Source: Streptomyces canus 299MFChir4.1 (GTDB lineage Bacteria; Actinomycetota; Actinomycetes; Streptomycetales; Streptomycetaceae). From it: DNA of 64,000 nt. A program made the position numbers and the translations under genes. The stretch spans positions 46,620-110,619 of the forward strand of contig NZ_KB911598.1 in assembly GCF_000383615.1 (NCBI RefSeq), given 5' to 3'. Below are positions 26,163 through 34,228 of this stretch, in pieces; the stretch's first letter is position 1; each line of letters begins with the position of its first letter. The notes beneath the pieces were generated by a model that did no database searches, was not told where the DNA came from, and saw only the letters and a program-made list of their open reading frames with translations.

Positions 26163-26909
26163 ATGGATGAGGTCGAAGTCGTCGTCGCCCATTCCGAGCG
26201 CGCGACCCTGCGCGTCGGCGACGTGTTCGTGAAGGTGGACGCCGACCAGGCGCGCCTCGACGCCGAGGTCGAGGCGATGGCCCTCGCGCCGGTCCCCACT
26301 CCGGAGGTCCTGTGGCGCAAGCCGCACGTGCTCGCGATCGCCGCGCTCCCGGGGGCGACGCTCGGAACCCTCGGCGGGCCGTCGACCGGGTCGCCGACGG
26401 CATGGGCCGCGGCGGGCGCCGCCATCCGGAAGGTGCACGACGCCCCGTTGCCGCCACGACCCGGCCAGGCCGGCCGGAGCGTCACCACGCTGGTGGCGGA
26501 ACTCGACGACGAGTGCGAGCGGCTCGTGACGAACGGCGTCCTGCCGGCGGACCTGGTCACCCGCAACCGCCAGGTCGCCCAGGCCGCGTTCCGGCCGTGG
26601 ACTCCGGCCTTCACTCACGGCGACCTGCAGATCGCGCACGTCTTCGTCGACGGCGACGAGGTCACGGGCATCATCGACTGGTCCGAGGCGGGCCAGGGTG
26701 ATCCCTTGTACGACCTCGCCACCTTCACGCTCGGACACGAGGAGCGCCTTGCCGACGTCATTGCCGGCTACGGCACTGCCGTCGACCTCGACGTGATCCA
26801 CGCGTGGTGGTCGTTGCGAAGCCTGCTGATCGTGCGCTGGCTGAGCGAGCACGGCTTCGACCCGTTCGCGCCGGGTTGCGAGGTCGACGTGCTGAGATCC
26901 CACATGTGA
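26163..26909 (+). CDS. APH-family phosphotransferase
   Basis: A 248-residue kinase-like protein from ATG 26163 (MDEVEVVVAHSERATLRVGDVFVKV). The second strand carries the nucleotide-binding Lys. The catalytic loop FTHGDLQIAHVFVDG departs slightly from the usual HGDLxxxN (His replaces Asn), and GIIDWSEAGQGDPLYDLA is the metal-binding motif. The Asn change could weaken activity or alter metal binding. Substrate unknown; it is shorter than the phosphotransferase at 23597 and not closely related. Its start lies 91 bases after the VOC gene stop. Confidence 0.83.
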   Translation: MDEVEVVVAHSERATLRVGDVFVKVDADQARLDAEVEAMALAPVPTPEVLWRKPHVLAIAALPGATLGTLGGPSTGSPTAWAAAGAAIRKVHDAPLPPRPGQAGRSVTTLVAELDDECERLVTNGVLPADLVTRNRQVAQAAFRPWTPAFTHGDLQIAHVFVDGDEVTGIIDWSEAGQGDPLYDLATFTLGHEERLADVIAGYGTAVDLDVIHAWWSLRSLLIVRWLSEHGFDPFAPGCEVDVLRSHM

Positions 26910-27053
26910 GACTGCGCCCGGGCCGACCCGGCCCTGCCGCGAATGCGTTCTGACCGTGCACGTGGAGCAGGTTGGAATAGGCTCCATGTCGACGTGCCGG
27001 GGCCAAGTACCCCTGACCGGCTGCCCGGACATCGGCTTCAGCGGGAGGTGGTT

Positions 27054-27908
27054 GTGGCCCTGCCCCGGCACACGTATCAGGTTCTGCCTACCAGGCGGAT
27101 GCAGGGGACCGGTGTGCCCTGGCCGCATGACGTGCGCGTCGCGCTCCCTCCGTCGTACGAGCACGGTGACCGCGGCTACCCCGTCCTCTGGGTGACGGAC
27201 GCGTCCCTCAGCTTCCCGCTCACCGTCGGCCTGATGAACTGGCTCCACACCGTGCAGGAGGTCTCCGAGCTCATCGTGATCGGCGTCGGCGCTCCCGACG
27301 AGAGTGATCCCGCCGAGTTCGGTGCGCGTCGCACGCACGACTTCTATCCGATGCCGAGATGGGTCAACGCCGGGCTCGGTGGCGCGCGTATGGAAGCGCT
27401 GTCCAGCGAAAGGCCGACGGGCGGCGGCGGTGCCGATGCCATGCTGTCGTTCCTGGTCGACGAGTTGCGCCCGCGGTTGGCGGGCGAGTTCCGGTTCGAC
27501 GAAGACCACGGTCTCGTGGGGTTCTCCGGCGGCGGACACTTCGTCGGCTTCGCTCTGCTCTCCCGGCCGGCGGCCTTCGGCCGCTATCTGGCCAGCAGCC
27601 CCGCCCTCAGCGGATGTGAGGATCTGCTGTTCACAATGGAGGCCGACTACGCCGCGACCCACGACGACCTGGCGGCGAAGGTGTTCCTCGGTGCGGGCGA
27701 GGCGGAGCTCACCGACCCTTTCGTGGCCGCGGCCGACATCGTCGGGTCGATGACCCGCATGGCACAGCTGCTGCGGCTGCGTGACTACCCCTCCCTGGAA
27801 CTCACCGCCCGCCTGTACCCCAGGCAGACCCACGGATCGGCGCTGTCGTACGCGTTGAACGAGGGCCTGCGCACGCTGTACCCCTCCACGGACCGAAACC
27901 CTTCTTAG
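27054..27908 (+). CDS. Alpha/beta hydrolase of the Fes/IroE esterase type
   Basis: A 284-residue esterase-like protein from GTG 27054, chosen because GGGAGG (27043-27048) lies 5 bases upstream. The order of elements fits the enterochelin-esterase-like superfamily: RVALPPSYEHGDRGYPVLWVTDA, LIVIGVGAPDE, nucleophile elbow GFSGGGHF, a conserved Asp region and the terminal His in YPRQTHGSALS. No signal peptide, so cytoplasmic. Substrate unknown; siderophore esters or other small esters are possible. It converges on the SRPBCC gene, their stop codons sharing 4 bases. Confidence 0.82.
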   Translation: MALPRHTYQVLPTRRMQGTGVPWPHDVRVALPPSYEHGDRGYPVLWVTDASLSFPLTVGLMNWLHTVQEVSELIVIGVGAPDESDPAEFGARRTHDFYPMPRWVNAGLGGARMEALSSERPTGGGGADAMLSFLVDELRPRLAGEFRFDEDHGLVGFSGGGHFVGFALLSRPAAFGRYLASSPALSGCEDLLFTMEADYAATHDDLAAKVFLGAGEAELTDPFVAAADIVGSMTRMAQLLRLRDYPSLELTARLYPRQTHGSALSYALNEGLRTLYPSTDRNPS

Positions 27909-28336
27909 AGGTCGTTCAGAACGGCGGACAGCCCGACGTGCAGCATCTTCCGCCGGACGCGGCCCAGGATCTGGCTCATCAGGAGGCCGCCTGCACCGGT
28001 GAAGCCCGTGTGGTCGTAGGTGAAGCGCGTTCCCATGGCATGGGGTTCGATGCGGTAGGCGACCTCGGTGGTCTCGCCGCCGCCGTGGTCGGTCCACGAG
28101 TAGCGCAGCAGCCGGGGCTCGTCCACCTCCAGTACGACGCAGTCGACGATGCCGCTCCAGCCCGGCTTGGGCTTGGCGATGAACTGGAACCGCGTACCAA
28201 GGGTGGGGGTGAATCCTTCCGGGCGTGCCCCGGCCCCGGTGGCGGTCCACAGCGGTATCAGCCGGGGATCGGTGACGGCGTGCCAGACCTTGGCCGGAGA
28301 GTGCGGGTAGTCGCGGACGATGTGGATGGCGCTCAT
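27905..28336 (-). CDS. SRPBCC (AHSA1-like) family protein
   Basis: A 143-residue START/AHSA1-fold protein: IHIVRDYPHSPAKVWHAVTDPRLIPLW at the start, then the beta-sheet grip and a C-terminal helix. Such proteins bind hydrophobic ligands, and many are regulated by an adjacent repressor. It is divergent from the TetR gene at 28444, with a large imperfect palindrome in the 107-bp gap, so it is the likely target of that TetR. No catalytic residues can be named. Confidence 0.85.
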   Translation of the reverse strand: MSAIHIVRDYPHSPAKVWHAVTDPRLIPLWTATGAGARPEGFTPTLGTRFQFIAKPKPGWSGIVDCVVLEVDEPRLLRYSWTDHGGGETTEVAYRIEPHAMGTRFTYDHTGFTGAGGLLMSQILGRVRRKMLHVGLSAVLNDL

Positions 28337-28383
28337 GGGGCTCCCACGGGTGAATCGGCAGAAGACAGCGACAGTGAAGTATT

Positions 28384-28430
28384 TACAGTCGCTGAAAAAT
28401 TACAGTAGCAGTAATTGTTCTGCCGCTGTA
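28384..28430. promoter_or_regulatory. Large imperfect palindrome, probable TetR operator
   Basis: Arms 28384-28402 and 28412-28430 match at 15 of 19 positions (TACAG...GC...TTA pattern) around 9 bases, in the AT-rich gap between divergent SRPBCC and TetR genes. The centre contains TTAC-N7-GTAA. Confidence 0.65.
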
Positions 28431-28443
28431 TTACTCTGTCGTC

Positions 28444-29151
28444 ATGAGCGCGGTGGACTGGACGGCATGGCGCCCGCAGGCGGCGGAGCCGGAGGTTGAA
28501 GGGCTGCGGGAGCAGAAGAAGCGCCGGTTGCGGCAACGTCTGTCCGACACCGCGACCGAGATGTTCCTGGAGCGCGGCTTCGACGCTGTCCGCGTCTCGG
28601 AGATCGCCCAGGCGTGCGGAGTCTCGGAGAAGACGGTCTTCAACTACTTTCCCACCAAGGAATCGCTCATCCTTGACCGGGGCGAGACCACGCTGGCCGC
28701 CCTGCGCGTGGGCCTGGCCGACACCGACCACTCGGCGGTCGAGGCGGTGCTGCGGATCCTCTCCGATGAGTTGCGGGCCATGACCTCCTGGATCGCCGCG
28801 CAGGACGACCCCCACCAAGCCGCCGCCATGATCAGGCGCTTCGGCGCGCTGACCCGGTCCACGCCCTCACTGAGGGCCTACCACCGGGACATGACCGACC
28901 GGCTCGTCGCCGCCACAGCCGAAGCGCTGGCCCGGCGCGCCCACAGAAACCCGGACGACCCGGAACCGCAGATCGCGGCAACGGCCCTGCTCGGACTGTG
29001 GTCCATCCAGTTCCGAAGCCTCGGGAAGCATCTGGACGGCACCCGCCCGGCGACGCAGATCCATGAGGCCGTGACCGCCGACGTCCGCCGCGCTGCCCAG
29101 CTCCTCGACGCCGGCCTCGCCTCCTTCGAAGGTGCCGCTCCGACCGGCTGA
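28444..29151 (+). CDS. TetR-family transcriptional regulator
   Basis: A 235-residue protein with a TetR helix-turn-helix at about 25-70 (VRVSEIAQACGVSEKTVFNYFPTKESL) and an MftR-like C-terminal ligand domain. A 20-residue N-terminal extension precedes the DNA-binding domain. It likely represses itself and the divergent SRPBCC gene through the palindrome at 28384-28430. The ligand is unknown. Confidence 0.9.
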   Translation: MSAVDWTAWRPQAAEPEVEGLREQKKRRLRQRLSDTATEMFLERGFDAVRVSEIAQACGVSEKTVFNYFPTKESLILDRGETTLAALRVGLADTDHSAVEAVLRILSDELRAMTSWIAAQDDPHQAAAMIRRFGALTRSTPSLRAYHRDMTDRLVAATAEALARRAHRNPDDPEPQIAATALLGLWSIQFRSLGKHLDGTRPATQIHEAVTADVRRAAQLLDAGLASFEGAAPTG

Positions 29152-29289
29152 GGTGCTTCACAGCCGCTCGCTGTTGTGGGCCTTCGCAGCTGGAGGCGGC
29201 AATCATTCGGGCACGGTACGGGGGGTGGTCAGTCAGCCACAGCGCAGAGTCCGGAGGAGGCACTGGACGTCACCGAGCCGATGGCGGCA

Positions 29290-29690
29290 GTGCGGCTGAC
29301 CGGCGCGTCTGTCGTACCGCTCGGCCCTCGACGGACATGCGGCCGAACGTCTGCTCACCGTCCTGGCGGTCGAGTCGGCAGGCGCTGGGCGGGAGCATCT
29401 GGAGGGGTGGTGGGGTACTCGGGCGGGCGGGCGGGCCATGGCGGTTCGGCCGGGCGATCTGACGGTTCCCGGCCATCGAGCCGCCGGTCGCCGACCGGCA
29501 CGTGCAGTCGGAAACGACGGGACCGCGGGATGCAGTGGGCCGCTCCGGGCCTCGACGCCGACGGATCCGAAGCCGACGCGGCAGGCCGTACGGGCGCTCT
29601 GGGCGGCGGCGAGCGGCGCCGTCGCAGCGACGACCGTCGGCGCCTCCAGGTCCACGGCGACATCGGCTTCACTCGCCTCTTCAATCCTCG
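29290..29690 (+). pseudogene. Possible decayed acyl-CoA dehydrogenase remnant
   Basis: No intact gene fits here. Short stretches in different forward frames resemble the C-terminal half of acyl-CoA dehydrogenases: AERLLTVLAVESAGAG, a RALWAAASGAVAATT helix and LQVHGDIGFT, close to the VQxHGGIGFT signature. They occur in the right order, suggesting a gene broken by several frameshifts and deletions. The similarity is weak and could be chance in Ala-rich sequence. Confidence 0.35.
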
Positions 29691-29734
29691 CCGCCTGCTG
29701 GGTTTCTTTGTGAGACCAACCGTATGCTGCCGCC

Positions 29735-30232
29735 ATGAGGCGCACATCCTTCGCACACTGGCCCTGCTCGATCGCCCGCACCATGGACCTGCTCGGCGAC
29801 TGGTGGACGCCGCTGGTGCTGCGGGAGGCCTTCTACGGGATCAAGCGGTTCGACGGGTTCCAGGAGTCGCTCGGCATCGCACGCAACACGCTGACCGACC
29901 GCTTGCGGCGGCTTGTCGACGAAGGGCTGCTGGAGAAGCGGCCCTACCAGACAGAGCCGGTGCGCCACGACTACGTCCTCACCGAGAAGGGGCGCGACTT
30001 CTACGGCGTGCTGCTGGCCATGAACCGGTGGGGGGACAGATGGCTGGCCGGTGAGGCGGGTCCGCCCGTGACGAGTTACCACGACGTCTGCGGCCAGGAG
30101 AGTTACGCCGAGGTGGTGTGCGCCGCCTGCGGCGAGCCCATGACCGCCGAGAACACCCATCCCAGGATGGGGCCTGGCTATCCGCCGCGCCTGGCCGAGC
30201 GACCGGACGTGAAGGAGCGGTTCGCCGGCTGA
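29735..30232 (+). CDS. HxlR-family winged-helix regulator
   Basis: A 165-residue regulator: CSIARTMDLLGDWWTPLVLREAFYGIKRFDGFQ... and IARNTLTDRLRRLVDEGLLEKRPYQ are the HxlR winged helix. The C-terminal tail has two CxxC-like pairs (VCGQ.., VCAACGEPM) that could bind zinc or sense redox state. It is upstream of and co-directional with the SRPBCC/flavin oxidoreductase pair at 30342-31945, which it may control. The operator is not obvious. Confidence 0.88.
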   Translation: MRRTSFAHWPCSIARTMDLLGDWWTPLVLREAFYGIKRFDGFQESLGIARNTLTDRLRRLVDEGLLEKRPYQTEPVRHDYVLTEKGRDFYGVLLAMNRWGDRWLAGEAGPPVTSYHDVCGQESYAEVVCAACGEPMTAENTHPRMGPGYPPRLAERPDVKERFAG

Positions 30233-30263
30233 CCGACAGGCCCGACCGAAGTGCCGCACACGC

Positions 30264-30292
30264 TTGACAAGTGAGTCTATCTACACAACTTT
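30264..30292 (+). promoter_or_regulatory. Predicted promoter of the SRPBCC-oxidoreductase operon
   Basis: A consensus -35 TTGACA (30264-30269), then 17 bases to AACTTT (30287-30292), a weaker -10. The spacer is unusually AT-rich for this DNA and may hold a regulator site. Confidence 0.5.
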
Positions 30293-30341
30293 GGTGGTCA
30301 GGCCTGGTTCTGGGCCTGCTTACTGAGGGAGGAGGCCGGGC

Positions 30342-30866
30342 GTGGAGTGGACGGGCGCGTGCTACGCGGACAAGCCGACGGTGGAGGTGTCGATCTGGAT
30401 CGCTGCCCCGCCCGAGCGGGTGTGGGAGCTGGTGTCCGACATCGAGTTGATGCCTCGCCTGAGCTCCGAGTTGCAGTCGGTGGAGTGGCTGGACGGAGGA
30501 ATGGGGCCTGTGCTGGGGGCCCGCTTTGTGGGCCGGAGCAAGCATGAGGCGTTCGGCGAGTGGGCCACGACCTCCCACATCGTCGAGTACGAGCCCCTGA
30601 AGGTGTTCGCGTGGGCGGTGGAGGATCCGCAGTTCCCGTCGGCGATCTGGCGGTTCACGCTGGAGCGGCGGGACGGTGGCACGCTGCTGCGGCAGTGGAT
30701 GCAGATGGGGCCGGGCCGTTCAGGCCTGTCCGTCGCCATCGACCGTATGCCGGAGAAGGAGCAGAAGATCGTCTTCGTGCGCATGCGCGAGTTCGAGAGC
30801 AATATCGGCACCACGCTCGCGGCGATCAAGAAGCTGGCGGAAGAGCCCGGAAAGGCGCGTGTGTGA
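30342..30866 (+). CDS. SRPBCC / polyketide-cyclase-like protein
   Basis: A 174-residue START-fold protein from GTG 30342, preceded by GGGAGGAGG. Seen: KPTVEVSIWIAAPPERVWELVSDIELMPRLS, VEWLDGGMGPVLGARFVGRSK and a long C-terminal helix, as in coenzyme Q-binding/polyketide cyclase proteins. Its TGA overlaps the ATG of the F420-type oxidoreductase by 1 base, so the two are translated together and may act on the same ligand. Exact role unknown. Confidence 0.85.
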   Translation: MEWTGACYADKPTVEVSIWIAAPPERVWELVSDIELMPRLSSELQSVEWLDGGMGPVLGARFVGRSKHEAFGEWATTSHIVEYEPLKVFAWAVEDPQFPSAIWRFTLERRDGGTLLRQWMQMGPGRSGLSVAIDRMPEKEQKIVFVRMREFESNIGTTLAAIKKLAEEPGKARV

Positions 30867-31945
30867 TGCGTACGTCCACCACCATCGAGGCTTCCGCGAA
30901 CTGGCCGGAGACGGTCGACTTCGTCGTGGAGGCGGAGAAACTCGGCATGGACATCTGCTGGGTCGCGGAGGCCTGGGGAGCGGAGGCGCCGTCACCGCTG
31001 GGCTACCTCGCCGCCAAGACCGAGCGCATGCTGCTCGGTTCCGCCATCATTCAGCTCGCCACCCGTACGCCGATGGCCATCGCCCGGGCCGCGATCACGC
31101 TGTCCAACCTCTCCGAGGGTCGCTTCCTGCTGGGGCTGGGCCCGTCCGGACCGCAGGTGATCGAAGGGCTGCACGGGGTGCCGTTCGCCCGGCCGCTGTC
31201 CCGGATGCGCGAGACGGTCGAGATCGTGCGTCAGGCCGCGTCGGGCGAGAAAGTCTCCTACTCCGGGCGGGAGTTCCAGATCCCGCTGCCCGGCGGGGAA
31301 GGCAAGCCCATGCGTCCGGCGATGCGCGCGGAGCACGACCTCCCGATCCACCTGGCGACGCTCTCGCCGAAGATGCTGCGTCTGACAGGGGAGATCGCGG
31401 ACGGCTGGCTGGGCACGAGCTTCGTTCCCGAGGGTGCCAAGGAGGCGTACTTCGACCACCTGGACGCCGGGCTCGCCGCTTCGGGACGTTCGCGTGCCGA
31501 CCTCGACATCTGCCAGGGCGCTGAGGTGGCGTTCGCCGAGGACGCGGAGGCGCTGCGGGTGATGGTGGCCGGCCGTAAGAAGGAGCTGGCGTTCAGTCTC
31601 GGCGGTATGGGCTCCGAGACGACGAACTTCTACAACAACGCCTACAGCCGCCAGGGTTGGGCCGAGGTAGCGGCCGAGGTCCGGGAGCGCTGGCAGGCCG
31701 GGGACCGGGATGGCGCGGCCGGTCTGGTCACCGACGACATGGTGCTGGCCACCACGCTGATCGGCACCGAGGACATGGTGCGGGAACGGCTGCGCGTATG
31801 GCGCGATGCCGGCGTCGACATCGTCCGCTTCTACCCCGCAGGCAAGACGCTGGACGCACGGCTCACCACCCTCGGCCGGGCCATCGACCTGGTCCGCGAG
31901 ATCGAGGGCGAGGCAGTCCGCCGACAGCCCGTTGACGGGCGCTGA
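30866..31945 (+). CDS. LLM-class (F420-dependent-type) oxidoreductase
   Basis: A 359-residue luciferase-like monooxygenase-fold protein. RTSTTIEASANWPETVDFVVEAEKLGMDICWVAE, LGSAIIQLATRTPMAIARAA and GRFLLGLGPSGPQVIEGLHG are typical of the F420-dependent branch, including the LLGLGxSGPQ loop that contacts cofactor. Whether it uses F420 or FMN is not provable here; actinomycetes commonly use F420. It is co-translated with the SRPBCC protein and followed by a hairpin terminator. Confidence 0.88.
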   Translation: MRTSTTIEASANWPETVDFVVEAEKLGMDICWVAEAWGAEAPSPLGYLAAKTERMLLGSAIIQLATRTPMAIARAAITLSNLSEGRFLLGLGPSGPQVIEGLHGVPFARPLSRMRETVEIVRQAASGEKVSYSGREFQIPLPGGEGKPMRPAMRAEHDLPIHLATLSPKMLRLTGEIADGWLGTSFVPEGAKEAYFDHLDAGLAASGRSRADLDICQGAEVAFAEDAEALRVMVAGRKKELAFSLGGMGSETTNFYNNAYSRQGWAEVAAEVRERWQAGDRDGAAGLVTDDMVLATTLIGTEDMVRERLRVWRDAGVDIVRFYPAGKTLDARLTTLGRAIDLVREIEGEAVRRQPVDGR

Positions 31946-31994
31946 GTCGAGCGTAAGTTCTGTGCAGCGACCAGAAGAGCGGTACGGTGCGAGC

Positions 31995-32028
31995 GTGGCC
32001 CTGCGGCATCCCCCGTCCGCAGGGCCAC
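31995..32028 (+). terminator. Terminator after the oxidoreductase operon
   Basis: A 12-bp perfect stem (GTGGCCCTGCGG / CCGCAGGGCCAC) with a 10-base loop, 50 bases after the stop codon. Confidence 0.75.
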
Positions 32029-32219
32029 ACCGCTGTTCGCGCACCGCGGAGTTCCTGATGGCGCAGTCCCGGTAGCTCCGGCTCGGGTATCAGATGCTGC
32101 TGTGGTTCGCCCGACGGCGGCCTCCCCGAGGGGGCTCAGGCGGGGCCGGGTTGAGTGGGTCGCCGATCAGGCCCCCCACCCGATGCGTCTCGTCGAACGG
32201 ATCCACTGCCATCTCATGC

Positions 32220-32712
32220 GCCGCCCGGGTCAGCGCCAAGAAGGTCCGGCGCCGCACGCTCGACGTCCTGCGCCCGTACATCGAGGCCGGGACCCCGGTC
32301 ATCGGGCTCGAACCGTCCTGCACCGCCGTGTTCCGCGCCGACGCGCCCGAGTTGATGCCCGACGAGCAGGATGTGCAACGTCTGGCCGGCCGGTTCCGCA
32401 CCTTCGCCGAACACCTCGTGCACCACGCGCCGAAGGACTGGCAGCCACCCGCGCTGACCCGGCAGGCCGTCGTGCAGACCCACTGCCACCAGCACGCGAT
32501 CATGAAGGACGACGCCGACCGTGAACTGATGCGCCGCGCCCACCTCGACGCCGACGTGCCTGGGACCAGATCGAGGCCGCGGCGCTGTCCGTGCTCAAGG
32601 GTGACAGCGATCGGGCCGGCATGGTCCGGCAGGGCTTCAAGGCCGAGGTCCAGGAAATGCTGCCCGGCCACCGCCACCGCGAGGACCGGCCCGGCACCGG
32701 CGAAGGGCGTTG
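32220..32712 (+). pseudogene. Chimeric remnant: Fe-S oxidoreductase C-domain joined to TPP-enzyme tail
   Basis: From about 32220 to 32550 one frame encodes part of a CCG/Fe-S domain of FAD-linked (D-lactate/glycolate-type) oxidoreductases: TLDVLRPYIEAGTPVIGLEP, SCTAVFRADAPELM and VVQTHCHQHAIMKDDADREL. At about 32560 this stops matching. A different frame continues with AWDQIEAAALSVLKGDSDRA and VRQGFKAEVQEMLPG, the C-terminus of a thiamine-diphosphate-requiring enzyme, ending at TGA 32710-32712. Two unrelated genes have thus been joined by a deletion, both lacking their other parts. Neither half can be functional. Confidence 0.7.
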
Positions 32713-32749
32713 ACACGCAAGGAGACGGTGGAACGGCTGGATGGACAGG

Positions 32750-33193
32750 TCAGTGCCAGTCGCTGATCTTCACGTCGCGCGGGTCGGGGGCACCTTCCCC
32801 GGTTTCGAGGAGTTGCTTGAGACTCAGCAAGAAGGTGGCCCACTTGGTGCTGCAGTGGTGCATGAACTCGACCGGCTCACGCCAGCCCTCGTGCTTGAAC
32901 AGCACGATCGTGTGGTCGCCGTCCTGCCGGAGGTCCCACTGCACGCTGGTGCCGATCCATTCCTGCGGTCCGTCCACGACGTCCCAGCGGACGAGCCGGC
33001 CCGGATCGAGCTCGGCGACCTTCATGTCGAACCCGCCCGGCCCGAACCGGAACTCGATCACGCCGCCCGGGTCGGTCCTTCCGGACGTCTTCTCGGTCCA
33101 CCAGCCGGACAAGCCGTCCAGAGTGGTCAGTGCCTCGTACACCTGCTGCGGCGAGGAGTGCTCGACGCCGATGCGGTGAAGGATGTCTGCCAT
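32750..33193 (-). CDS. SRPBCC (AHSA1-like) protein, third gene of ArsR operon
   Basis: A 147-residue protein from ATG 33193: ILHRIGVEHSSPQQVYEALTTLDGLSGWWTEKTSG, FGPGGFDMKVAELDPGRLVRW, then a long C-terminal helix. It is the AHSA1/CalC-like fold. It lies 14 bases downstream of the ArsR gene on the same strand, so it is read from the operator-bearing promoter near 34050. Ligand unknown. Confidence 0.87.
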   Translation of the reverse strand: MADILHRIGVEHSSPQQVYEALTTLDGLSGWWTEKTSGRTDPGGVIEFRFGPGGFDMKVAELDPGRLVRWDVVDGPQEWIGTSVQWDLRQDGDHTIVLFKHEGWREPVEFMHHCSTKWATFLLSLKQLLETGEGAPDPRDVKISDWH

Positions 33194-33207
33194 CTTCTTG
33201 TTCCTCT

Positions 33208-33564
33208 CTACTGCTTCTTGTCGGTCTCGTTGTCCGTGTCCTTGCCGCGCTGGATGGTCTCGGCGATGCGCTTGATGCGCTGGAGACGGGAGTCCCAGGC
33301 AGCGCCGACGTCGGCGAGTTGCGCGACGGCGCGGGCGAGCTGGGCCTGATCGACTCGGAACTGCTTCTCGCGGCCGGCGGTGGTGGCGTGCACCAGGCCG
33401 ACGCGGTCGAGGACGAGGAGGTGCTTGGCCACCGCCTGACGCGTCACCGGCAGCTGCTCGCTCAGGCTGGTCGCCGTGGCGCTGCCTTCGCTCAGCAACA
33501 GGTCCAGCATCCGGCGCCGGGTCGGGTCGCCGACCGCCGACCAGAGCTCGTCGTCCACCCTCAC
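33208..33564 (-). CDS. ArsR-family winged-helix repressor
   Basis: A 118-residue regulator from GTG 33564, which overlaps the TGA of the upstream SRPBCC gene (GTGA). The core is ELWSAVGDPTRRRMLDLLLSEGSATATSLSEQLPVTRQAVAKHLLVLDRVGLV. No clustered metal-binding Cys are present, so it belongs to the metal-independent group often paired with AHSA1 genes. The likely sites are the two GCAAC-N5-GTTGC palindromes upstream of the operon. Confidence 0.9.
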   Translation of the reverse strand: MRVDDELWSAVGDPTRRRMLDLLLSEGSATATSLSEQLPVTRQAVAKHLLVLDRVGLVHATTAGREKQFRVDQAQLARAVAQLADVGAAWDSRLQRIKRIAETIQRGKDTDNETDKKQ

Positions 33565-34028
33565 GCTTGACCACCGGCTCCGACCCTCACGGCGTAAGCC
33601 GGCAGCCGCGGCAGGTAGAAGTCCCAGCCGGAGGCGTGCTCGGCGTATCTGGCGGCAATCTTCGCCTCGTCCCAGCCGCGCTCGCGGAAGCCGCTCTCGG
33701 TCATCCGCAGGAGCGTCCCGGACCCGGCGGGCGTGAGCTCGAAGACGACCAGGTTCGAATTGCCGGGGGCGGCCGACTCTCCCTCCTCGTGGGTCCACCG
33801 GAAGGAGAAGAGTCGCGGCGGCACGGCGTCGACGACCGTGAACTGCACCCAGGTGCCGCCCTGCGAGCAGTCCCCGAAGCCGATCCGCCCCGCTCCGCCG
33901 GGCACGGCCGGGAACTCCGCCTCGTCCGGCCACCACTCGCGCAGGTGCTCGGGACTGCTCACCACGTCGAAGACGACCTCGGGTGAGGCGTCGATGTGGA
34001 TCTCCCGCTCGATTGTTCCGAATTCCAT
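33561..34028 (-). CDS. SRPBCC (AHSA1-like) protein, first gene of ArsR operon
   Basis: A 155-residue protein from ATG 34028 (MEFGTIEREIHIDASPEVVF), preceded by GGTGG; the longer frame to 34091 runs through the operator and is rejected. The grip-fold signature VVFDVVSSPEHLREWWPDEAEF and a C-terminal FYLPRLPAYA helix are seen. It is coupled to the ArsR gene by a 4-base overlap. With the SRPBCC protein at 32750 it makes an SRPBCC-ArsR-SRPBCC operon. Confidence 0.87.
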   Translation of the reverse strand: MEFGTIEREIHIDASPEVVFDVVSSPEHLREWWPDEAEFPAVPGGAGRIGFGDCSQGGTWVQFTVVDAVPPRLFSFRWTHEEGESAAPGNSNLVVFELTPAGSGTLLRMTESGFRERGWDEAKIAARYAEHASGWDFYLPRLPAYAVRVGAGGQA

Positions 34029-34042
34029 GCCCGCCACCTTCT

Positions 34043-34057
34043 GCAACGTTTGGTTGC
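34043..34057. promoter_or_regulatory. ArsR-type operator, proximal
   Basis: GCAAC-gtttg-GTTGC, 15 bases before the first SRPBCC gene of the ArsR operon. The same half-sites and spacing recur at 34085-34105. Confidence 0.75.
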
Positions 34058-34084
34058 GTATCAAGCTAACCGACATGGAGGAAA

Positions 34085-34105
34085 CGCGCAACCATTAGTT
34101 GCGCG
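34085..34105. promoter_or_regulatory. ArsR-type operator, distal
   Basis: CGCGCAAC-catta-GTTGCGCG, 8-bp perfect arms around 5 bases; it contains the GCAAC-N5-GTTGC core of the proximal site, with centres 45 bp apart. Confidence 0.78.
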
Positions 34106-34228
34106 ATGATGTGATCGGCTCGGGGCTCGTCGCAGGTGCCCGAGCCGTCTGTCATCGGCCGATCGTGGTCAGCCGGAGCCTGCTCTCCTCGATCGGCGCC
34201 CACCGCCGGCACGGCCATCCGTGTGCGG

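Noticed and set aside
29176..30054. 292-codon forward frame over the HxlR gene start
   Set aside because: It overlaps the HxlR gene in another frame and matches only a short acyl-CoA-dehydrogenase-like remnant.
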